From CAZVXI01 sp964631295 (GTDB lineage: Bacteria; Planctomycetota; Phycisphaerae; Phycisphaerales; SM1A02), in contig CAZVXI010000022.1 in NCBI GenBank assembly GCA_964631295.1, positions 1 to 29,655 on the forward strand: 29,655 bases of DNA. The letters are read 5' to 3'. This document shows, piece after piece, positions 23,916 to 29,655 of the stretch. Position 1 is the stretch's first letter, and every line of letters starts with the position of its first letter. A program made the position numbers and the translations under genes. Under the pieces are notes generated by a model. That model had not been told where the DNA came from, made no database searches, and was given only the letters and a program-made list of their open reading frames with translations.

Positions 23916-25049
23916 TCATCGCACCGGCTGATACCGATCGAGCGGCGCGCCTTTCGAATAAACAATCTGGTAGACATCGACCAGATTCGCGCGGAATGCG
24001 GCGGCACATCCATACAGATAAAAGTGCCAGCGTCGTTTGAACTGTTCGCCGTATTTCCCACTGATGTTATCCCAGCCCGCGTTAAAACGCTCCGCCCAGG
24101 CCATCAGGGTGCGATCGTAGTCACCCGCGAAGCTGTGCCAGTCGTCGATGCGCAAACTGGTGCCATCGAGTCGGGACATTTCGGCTGGCTTTGGCAGATA
24201 CCCATCCGGGAAGATGTGTTTCACGATCCAGAGGATGTACTGGTCCAGTCGACGATCGGATGTGCGCGTCAGTGTGTTGCCGGAGATTGCCTGCAGTGCG
24301 AAGAGCCCGCCATCCTCGAGGCATTCGTTCACTTTGCGATAGAAGGTTGGGATGTTTTTGCGGCCGACTGCTTCGATCATTTCGATGGAGACGATACGGT
24401 CGAACGTCTCGTTCACATCGCGATAGTCCAGCACGCGAATATCCACGGGCATGTCGGCACAACGTTGTGCAGCGATTGCTGCCTGCTCTTTAGAAACTGT
24501 TACTCCAGTCACGTCGACGCCGTACCGAGTTGCCGCGTGATGCGCGAAGTTGCCCCAGCCGCAGCCAATGTCGAGAACGCGCATGCCCGGTTGCAGTTGC
24601 AGTTTTCGGCAAAGCAAGTCGAGCTTCGCTTCTTGCGCTTCATCGAGCGTGTTGGCATCCGCCCAGTAGCCGGATGTGTAGGTCATGCTCGAATCGAGCA
24701 TGATGCGGAACAGGTCATTGCCAAGATCGTAGTGTTCGATGCCGATATTGAACGCGCCCTCGCCTGCCTGACGGTTGATGACGCGCTGCTCGAGCACGGC
24801 TGCAAGCAACCGGCCCCAGGCAAGTGCCGACAACCTCGGTGCAGGAGCAGTGAACACGCGATGCATGAACTCATCCAGCCGATGAACGTCCCATGCGCCA
24901 TGCATGTAGGTTTCGCCAAGGCCGAAGATGCCATCTCGCCGCACACGACGAAGTGTCGCAGGATCAGTGATCACCGATTCGATGACGGGCGATGATGCAG
25001 CATGTATCCGCGCAGAAGTTGAAGAGGCAGATGCCTGTGTTATTGTCAT
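23916..25049 (-). CDS. cfa: Cfa-family fatty-acyl phospholipid methyltransferase
   Basis: A 377-residue SAM-dependent enzyme acting on double bonds of membrane phospholipid chains. The SAM fold shows VLDIGCGWGNFA (158-169) and 'GVTVSKEQ', and the family region MTYTSGYW...AQEAKL is present. Of the bicarbonate-site residues I recall for E. coli Cfa, Glu226 (MIEAVG) and a Tyr near 311 are present. The Cys of YSCAYW is Ser126, and the His of LHTIG is Gln253 (ALQAIS). Both changes occur in Cfa-like enzymes that travel with FAD/DUF1365 genes, so the product may be a methyl-branched or methylene chain rather than a cyclopropane. The ATG at 25049 overlaps the DUF1365 stop as ATGA and has AGGG 8 bases upstream. 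Length is normal for the family. Confidence 0.93.
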   Translation of the reverse strand: MTITQASASSTSARIHAASSPVIESVITDPATLRRVRRDGIFGLGETYMHGAWDVHRLDEFMHRVFTAPAPRLSALAWGRLLAAVLEQRVINRQAGEGAFNIGIEHYDLGNDLFRIMLDSSMTYTSGYWADANTLDEAQEAKLDLLCRKLQLQPGMRVLDIGCGWGNFAHHAATRYGVDVTGVTVSKEQAAIAAQRCADMPVDIRVLDYRDVNETFDRIVSIEMIEAVGRKNIPTFYRKVNECLEDGGLFALQAISGNTLTRTSDRRLDQYILWIVKHIFPDGYLPKPAEMSRLDGTSLRIDDWHSFAGDYDRTLMAWAERFNAGWDNISGKYGEQFKRRWHFYLYGCAAAFRANLVDVYQIVYSKGAPLDRYQPVR

Positions 25050-25924
25050 GTTGCAGTACCCTTTGACTCAATCGACTTTTGATGTGGCTCTCTCCGCGCC
25101 TCTCTCCCGGCCGCCCAGCGGACGAGCCGCTCACGGATCAGGAACCAGATCGAGCGTTGCCTCGCGGAGATCGTGTTCTCGTCTCGCGGCAACGGCTTGG
25201 GACGCGTGTGAATACCACGGCTGAAGCGCAGAAGCAGCGCCTGCCAGTGAATGTTCGCCATGATCGAGACGGCGAAACCCGGCATCGACATGAGCGTCCC
25301 GAGCAGGCGGCTGCTCGTCATCGGCCGCCCACGCCCGTGCATGGATGCGGAAAAAACACATTGATTCTGTTGAAAGAGTAGCACGGTCAGTTTGAATTCG
25401 CTGTCTGTCGCCCGCAGTTGCAGTTCGTAGGTGCCTTCCACGTCGAGAAACGGCGAAACGTAGAACGACTTCCGGAATCTGAATCGATGCAGCCCAGCCC
25501 TGGCAAGCTCCGGCCGCACAACGTAGTGATGCATCTCACCGAAGGTGTTCCGCACCTCAGCGACAAGGCAGCACAATGTTCTGTCGTCCGCATAGCAGAG
25601 ATAGAAACTCACCGGGTTGAACACGTATCCACCCACACGCGGGATCGTGAAAAGCGTGATTCGATTCACCTGTTCCGGCCCGCCATGCTCGCGAAGCTTC
25701 GAGATGACCTTCCCGCGGATCGAACCTGGTCCCGTGCCGCCATAGTCCGCATCACAGATGCTCGCCAACGCACGACTGTTGTAGCCGAAGCCGACAACTC
25801 GTTGGTGAAGCGCCTCAAGTTCATCGAGGTCAATCGCCAGCCAGAACATGCGGTATCGAAACCGATGTTCCCGTGGCACACGTCGGTCGTGTGTGGTTTC
25901 GCCGAGAAAGACGCGCGATCTCAA
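25046..25924 (-). CDS. DUF1365 protein of the fatty-acid modification operon
   Basis: A 292-residue cytoplasmic protein of the DUF1365 family. Hallmarks run in order: the N-terminal 'SRVFLGETTHDRRVPREHRFRYRMF', the acidic 'IDLDELEAL', 'ITLFTIPRVGGYVFNPVSFYLCY', 'EVRNTFGEMHHYVV' and 'KSFYVSPFLDVEGTYE'. The start is an unusual TTG at 25924. It overlaps the previous stop as TTGA and has GGAG 7 bases upstream. The next in-frame ATG would remove the conserved first 25 residues. Its function is not established; it almost always sits between an FAD amine-oxidase-like gene and a Cfa-like gene, as here, which argues for a role in the same lipid modification. The Arg-rich C-terminal tail looks like an extension. 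Confidence 0.9.
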   Translation of the reverse strand: MRSRVFLGETTHDRRVPREHRFRYRMFWLAIDLDELEALHQRVVGFGYNSRALASICDADYGGTGPGSIRGKVISKLREHGGPEQVNRITLFTIPRVGGYVFNPVSFYLCYADDRTLCCLVAEVRNTFGEMHHYVVRPELARAGLHRFRFRKSFYVSPFLDVEGTYELQLRATDSEFKLTVLLFQQNQCVFSASMHGRGRPMTSSRLLGTLMSMPGFAVSIMANIHWQALLLRFSRGIHTRPKPLPRDENTISARQRSIWFLIRERLVRWAAGREARREPHQKSIESKGTAT

Positions 25925-27195
25925 AGCGATACTCCAAAGTGCTGGGCGACATCAACTGCAGATCGGACTGCATCTTCGTGAAAGCCATAACCGAGGTAGC
26001 TGCCGCAGTAGTACGTGTGATTTGTGCCGTTCATCGCGCGGATCCTCGGCTGGGCCGCGACTGCCTCAGGCGTGTAGGCTGGATGCGTGTAGACCACTGA
26101 ATAGATTTCCGTTCCCGGCGAAAGGTCGTGCTGCGCGTTGAGCGTGACGAAGTATTGCCTTTGCGTCTTCAAACCTTGCAAGCGATTCATGGAGTAGGTG
26201 ATCGGCACGGGGTCGCTCGGCGTCGCATCCGATGGCCTTCGATAGTTCCACGATGCCCAGAGTCGTTTATCTGCAGGCATGACAGAAGTATCTGTATGCA
26301 GCACAGTTGGGTTGCGATGATACTGCCAGGTGCCGAGCAGTTCACGCTCCTCGTGCGATGGATCGGCAAGCATCTGCAGTGTTTCATCTGCATGTGAGGC
26401 CAGCACAACTCGATCACACGAATGCGTTCGCTCGTCAATGAGCCGTATCGTTATGCCATCGGCTGAGCGTTCGATCGCCCGCACCGCTGCGTTTGTCAGG
26501 ATCGTCCCGCGAAACTTTGCTCGGAATGCCTCGACGTATGCCTTGCTGCCGCCGACGACCGTTTGCCACTTCGGAAATTTGCTGAGTTCCAGCAGGCCGT
26601 GGTTGTCAAAGAATCGAAGAAATGTTTGGGCCGGGAAGTCGAGTATGCCCGCATCGGGGCTTGACCAGACGGAAGCAGACAGTGGCACCAGATAGTTATT
26701 GATAAAAAAATCGCTTGCGCGGATTCTGCCAAGGTAGTCGCCGAGTGTGATGTCGCCAAGCGCATCTGCACGAAGATCGCGGAGCGCGAAACGATTGAAC
26801 CGTCGCTGCTGGCGAATCATGCCGATGAACTGCGGCTTGAGCAGGTTGCCCGGTTTTCTCATGAACTGACTGACGGACGGCCCGGTGTATCCAAGGCCGG
26901 TTGTGTCACAAGAGAATCCAAACGACATGTCGCTGTCGCGCAGTTTTACCCCCCACTCGGCGAGCAGCTTGTAGAAAATCGGATAGTTCTTCGGATTGCA
27001 GACAATGAAGCCTGTATCAACAGGCACGCGCACACCATCTTCGTCTACATCGATCGTATTGGTGTGGCCCCCTACATAGTCGTTTCGCTCGATGAGCGTG
27101 ACATGATGTCGTTTGCTCAGCAGGCAGGCCGCTGTGATACCTGCAACACCGGCGCCAACGACGGCGATATTCAGTTTTTCATTGTTCGCTTCCAT
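25921..27195 (-). CDS. FAD-dependent amine-oxidase-like oxidoreductase
   Basis: A 424-residue flavoprotein with the N-terminal dinucleotide fold 'NIAVVGAGVAGITAACLL' followed by 'LIERNDYVGGHTNTI', the FAD-binding pattern of amine-oxidase/phytoene-desaturase-like enzymes. Further signs are 'VDTGFIVCNPKNYPIF', 'VVGGSKAYVEAF' and a C-terminal 'TYYCGSYLGYGFHEDAVRSA' that closes the FAD site. Members next to Cfa-like genes are thought to oxidise or desaturate the modified acyl chain. The ATG at 27195 is preferred; a GTG at 27213 is possible. The gene starts inside the end of the SDR gene (25-base overlap) and its stop overlaps the DUF1365 start, so the operon is fully coupled. Substrate is inferred from neighbours. 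Confidence 0.92.
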   Translation of the reverse strand: MEANNEKLNIAVVGAGVAGITAACLLSKRHHVTLIERNDYVGGHTNTIDVDEDGVRVPVDTGFIVCNPKNYPIFYKLLAEWGVKLRDSDMSFGFSCDTTGLGYTGPSVSQFMRKPGNLLKPQFIGMIRQQRRFNRFALRDLRADALGDITLGDYLGRIRASDFFINNYLVPLSASVWSSPDAGILDFPAQTFLRFFDNHGLLELSKFPKWQTVVGGSKAYVEAFRAKFRGTILTNAAVRAIERSADGITIRLIDERTHSCDRVVLASHADETLQMLADPSHEERELLGTWQYHRNPTVLHTDTSVMPADKRLWASWNYRRPSDATPSDPVPITYSMNRLQGLKTQRQYFVTLNAQHDLSPGTEIYSVVYTHPAYTPEAVAAQPRIRAMNGTNHTYYCGSYLGYGFHEDAVRSAVDVAQHFGVSL

Positions 27196-27950
27196 ACGCG
27201 TGTCATGATCCACTTGTAGATTGGAAACGGAATGATCCGAACAAACTTGATGATCCAGTTGAACGGGATCGGGAACGATATCTCGTCTTTCTGCCGAGCG
27301 ATCCCGTTGCAGATAATGCGTGCCGCTCGATCTGCATCGATGAGAAACGGCATGTGAAAGTCATTCTTGTCCGTCAGCGGTGTGCGCACAAAGCCGGGAT
27401 TGACAACCGTCACGGGAATGTTGTGCTCGGCGAGGTGAAAACGAATGCTGTCGAGGAAATGATGCGCTGCTGCCTTGCTCGCGCCGTACGCGGCCGCCCG
27501 GGGAAGAGCGCGATAGCCTGCGAGGCTTACCACACCCACGATGTGTCCGCTGCCTCGCTTCAGCATCTCGGGAAGCACTGCCTCGATACATCGAACCAGA
27601 CCGCCGTAGTTCAGGTCCATCAGGCTGAGGTATTCATCGGCATCGAACCGTTCCGGCACCGTGAAGATGTGTGTGCCCGCGTTTGCGATCAAAACGTCGA
27701 TGCCGCCGAGTTCACTGCGAATCTCCTCCGCCGCCTCTTTCATTCGGTCAGAGTTGGTCACATCACCGGGGACGACGATCGCCTTCGCTCCAAGATCCGC
27801 AAGCTCCGCTCGAAGCGACTGAAGCTTGTCCTCACTGCGTGCGGTAAGTGCGAGCGCGCAGCCACGCCTCGCGAGTTCAATCGCCAACTCACGCCCGATG
27901 CCATAGCTCGCACCGGTGAGCCAGATTCGCCTGCCTGCAATATCACGCAT
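27171..27950 (-). CDS. Short-chain dehydrogenase/reductase (SDR)
   Basis: A classical SDR of 260 residues, the first gene of the lipid operon. It has the cofactor motif TGASYGIG, 'NAG' in VLIANAGTH, and the catalytic Ser and YGASK of 'VVSLAGYRALPRAAAYGASKAA'. After the Rossmann core the C-terminal third is basic and hydrophobic ('FNWIIKFVRIIPFPIYKWIMTRVWKR'), suggesting membrane association and a lipid substrate. The ATG at 27950 is chosen because it places the cofactor motif about 12 residues in, as usual; the frame is open to 28049, with other possible starts but no ribosome site. Its role with the FAD enzyme, DUF1365 and Cfa-type methyltransferase is probably reduction or oxidation of a modified acyl chain or aldehyde; the reaction is not known. 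Confidence 0.9.
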   Translation of the reverse strand: MRDIAGRRIWLTGASYGIGRELAIELARRGCALALTARSEDKLQSLRAELADLGAKAIVVPGDVTNSDRMKEAAEEIRSELGGIDVLIANAGTHIFTVPERFDADEYLSLMDLNYGGLVRCIEAVLPEMLKRGSGHIVGVVSLAGYRALPRAAAYGASKAAAHHFLDSIRFHLAEHNIPVTVVNPGFVRTPLTDKNDFHMPFLIDADRAARIICNGIARQKDEISFPIPFNWIIKFVRIIPFPIYKWIMTRVWKRTMKN

Positions 27951-28127
27951 TGAGATCTCTTGCCGGAACATTGTGCCGCAAGCTGGCACTTTATGCGAGT
28001 TCTTCGAATTCGCAGCGACAGGCTTTCCGGACGCAGACGAGTCCGTCAATCAGCCGAACAAGACCACCTCGAAGCCGGTTGATTTGCATCGCGTCCCCGG
28101 CCGCACCTGTGCGAATACGATTCAACA
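27951..28127. promoter_or_regulatory. Divergent promoter region with a near-palindrome
   Basis: A stretch of 177 bases separates the minus-strand lipid operon from the plus-strand AAA+ gene. It contains TGCGAGTTC-ttc-GAATTCGCA (27994-28014), an inverted repeat of 9-base arms with one mismatch, about 45 bases upstream of the SDR start, a position suited to an operator. I find no convincing -35/-10 pair on either strand. A TGGCAC at 27984-27989 is not followed by GC at the sigma-54 spacing. Confidence 0.4.
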
Positions 28128-29579
28128 ATGACTCAACTGGCGACACAAATGCATCCTCAGACCCTCGCTGACCTCCGCGAAAGCGGTTGGATGAGCCGGC
28201 CTGTCAAAGCCGAGCTTCGTGAAAATCTCGTCGCTGCTCTCGAGCGTGGCGACGATCTTTTTCCGGGCATCGTCGGGTATGACGACACCGTCATCCCTGC
28301 GATCATCAACGGGATCCTCGCCGGGCACGACATGCTCTTTCTCGGCGAAAAGGGCCAGGCCAAGAGCCGCATCATGCGCCTGCTCGTCCGCTTCCTTGAT
28401 GAATGGACGCCCTGCCTCGACATCCCCGGCTGCCCCGTGCATGAAGATCCATATGCACCGATCACCGCGGAGGGCCGCGCGTTCATCGCACGCCACGTGG
28501 ACAGTGAAGTGCCCATCCAGTGGTGGCATCGCGATGATCGCTACGCTGAACGGCTCGCACCCGGCACCAAGTTTGCAGACCTCATCGGCGAGATCGACCC
28601 TGCGAAGATTCTCGCAGGTGGCGTGCAACTCAATACCGAGGAAGCACTGAGTTTCGGGCTCATCCCGCGGATGCATCGTGGCATCTTTGCGATGAACGAA
28701 CTACCCGACCTCGACGATCTCGTGCAGACAGGACTGTTCAACATCCTCGAAGAGCGCGATGTGCAGATTCGCGGCTACCCCGTCTCCTTTGATATCGACG
28801 TGTGCGTGCTATTCAGCGCAAACCCGCAAACGTACAACCGTTCGGGCAAGGTCATACCGCAGCTCAAGGATCGCATCGGCACAACGGTCGTCACGCACTA
28901 TCCGCGGGACCGCGACCTTGGCATTCAGATCACCCGCGAGCAGGCTGCAGAGGATGGCCTGCTCGAGCAGGATGATGAGCATCCCGTCATCGTGCCACGC
29001 TTCATGGCAGAGATCGTTGAGCAGATGGCCATCGTCGCGCGGAACAGCAAGTGGGTTGATCACGCATCGGGAGTCTCAGCCCGATTCAGCATTGCCAACT
29101 ACAAGACAATGGTCGCAAGTGCGCGGCGTCGCGCGATTATGCTCGCAGATCAGGGAGAACCCACGCCCGCAGTTCCACGCATCAGTGATCTCGCGCACTT
29201 CCACAGTTCTGCCATCGGCAAGCTCGAACTCGACATGATGGGAACGCACCAGATGACTGAGCCACAAGTGCTCGATGCGATTCTCGCACAGGCGATTGGC
29301 GAAGTCTTCACCGAGTATGTTGATGAGCACGGCCTCGGCGAAATCGCAGAGATCTTCGCCAAGGGGGTGCGGATCGAAGTCGGTGACATGCTAGCCAGTT
29401 CACACTACGAGAACCTGCTCAAGCGCGTGCCGCCTGTGTGGGAGAAGGCGTTTGAAGTGAACCCGGCCGAGCATCCCGCAATGCGCGCCAGTTGCGTCGA
29501 GTTTGTTCTCGCAGGGCTGTGGGCGACCGACCGCATCAGCCGCGGCACTCGCCATGGACGGGTCGAATATGAACTCTGA
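28128..29579 (+). CDS. MoxR/Mg-chelatase-like AAA+ ATPase
   Basis: A 483-residue cytoplasmic ATPase of the MoxR/ChlI branch. The P-loop is GEKGQAKS (73-80). The Walker B position reads IFAMNELPDL (186-195) with Asn where Asp is usual, as I recall for this subfamily ('GIFAINELPDL'). Sensor 1 is FSANP (229-233), followed by 'LKDRIGTTVVTHYPR', which includes the expected Arg. An N-terminal helix and a C-terminal helical lid (about 330-483) complete the family length. Such ATPases act as chaperone-like motors with a VWA-domain partner encoded next door; here the next gene starts 11 bases before this stop. Neither ATG 28128 nor ATG 28149 has a clear ribosome site; the first is kept. Substrate and pathway are unknown. 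Confidence 0.9.
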   Translation: MTQLATQMHPQTLADLRESGWMSRPVKAELRENLVAALERGDDLFPGIVGYDDTVIPAIINGILAGHDMLFLGEKGQAKSRIMRLLVRFLDEWTPCLDIPGCPVHEDPYAPITAEGRAFIARHVDSEVPIQWWHRDDRYAERLAPGTKFADLIGEIDPAKILAGGVQLNTEEALSFGLIPRMHRGIFAMNELPDLDDLVQTGLFNILEERDVQIRGYPVSFDIDVCVLFSANPQTYNRSGKVIPQLKDRIGTTVVTHYPRDRDLGIQITREQAAEDGLLEQDDEHPVIVPRFMAEIVEQMAIVARNSKWVDHASGVSARFSIANYKTMVASARRRAIMLADQGEPTPAVPRISDLAHFHSSAIGKLELDMMGTHQMTEPQVLDAILAQAIGEVFTEYVDEHGLGEIAEIFAKGVRIEVGDMLASSHYENLLKRVPPVWEKAFEVNPAEHPAMRASCVEFVLAGLWATDRISRGTRHGRVEYEL

Positions 29580-29655
29580 CAACTTGCGCCGATCCGCGCC
29601 TCCCGCAGGCGGCGTCGTTCACAGCTACCTCGGGTACGACCCGAAGCGTTTCCCC
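29569..29655 (+). CDS. Start of the downstream gene, probable VWA-domain partner (partial)
   Basis: Only the first 29 codons are in the window. The ATG at 29569 overlaps the ATPase stop by 11 bases and has GGACGGG 6 bases upstream; an in-frame ATG at 29554 lacks a ribosome site. The translation ends 'GGVVHSYLGYDPKRFP', which resembles the N-terminus I recall for VWA-domain proteins encoded after MoxR-like ATPases ('YDP-x-x-FPSP'). The VWA domain itself lies beyond the window, so the assignment rests on gene order and this short motif. Confidence 0.55.
   Translation, partial: MNSDNLRRSAPPAGGVVHSYLGYDPKRFP

Noticed and set aside
27984..27996. Sigma-54-like promoter (TGGCAC...GC)
   Set aside because: Only 8 bases separate the GG and GC elements, whereas sigma-54 promoters need 10.

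Overview
The window reads as a chromosomal segment of a Gram-negative, diderm bacterium, most likely a planctomycete of the Phycisphaerae type. The best clue is the secreted protein at 13329-15125, which ends in two dockerin-like calcium loops each closed by an 'LLAVLS-x-WGD' pattern. Such tails are common on exported Phycisphaerae proteins. Outer-membrane genes (TonB-dependent receptor, TolC-type channel, RND pump) confirm two membranes. The taxonomic call is an inference from protein style only; no rRNA or tRNA gene was seen.

Layout, left to right. (1) 1-73: the tail of an unidentified plus-strand gene, then about 300 bases without a supported gene. (2) 370-3078, minus: PEP carboxylase. (3) 3133-15125, minus: a tight block that reads, in transcription order, secreted beta-helix/dockerin protein, hairpin, TPR-like lipoprotein, TonB-dependent receptor with an N-terminal carboxypeptidase-regulatory-like domain, DUF3450 coiled-coil protein, extended ExbB/TolQ protein (TtpC type), ExbB, ExbD, TonB, TPR lipoprotein. 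From DUF3450 onward the order matches the Vibrio TonB2/TtpC locus as I recall it; here it is joined to its own receptor and a candidate client. (4) 15126-15420: a divergent control region with inverted repeats. (5) 15421-22568, plus: a metal-efflux style operon of a Cys/His-rich secreted small protein, TolC-family lipoprotein, membrane-fusion lipoprotein, HME-type RND pump and a (Asp-His)7 lipoprotein. The TolC-like gene holds a 10-N gap that is probably a scaffolding artefact. (6) 22671-27950: a fatty-acid modification island. A plus-strand delta-9-type desaturase converges, one base apart, on a minus-strand operon of SDR, FAD amine-oxidase-like protein, DUF1365, Cfa-family methyltransferase and DUF1475. 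(7) 28128-29655, plus: a MoxR/Mg-chelatase-like AAA+ ATPase, overlapping the start of a second gene that is probably its partner.

How the parts may work together. The minus block looks like a self-contained outer-membrane energised system: two ExbB-type channel proteins, ExbD and TonB in the inner membrane, DUF3450 and two TPR-like lipoproteins as scaffolds, and one receptor acting on, or exporting, the beta-helix protein. The plus block would move a metal or similar toxic cation from periplasm to outside, with Cys/His- and His-rich accessory proteins as likely metal binders. The lipid island could introduce a double bond, then methylate or cyclopropanate it and oxidise it further in membrane phospholipids. 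Two positions of the Cfa bicarbonate site differ from E. coli, so a methyl-branched or furan product is possible. All functional statements come from motif and family recognition by eye; none was tested by a database search.
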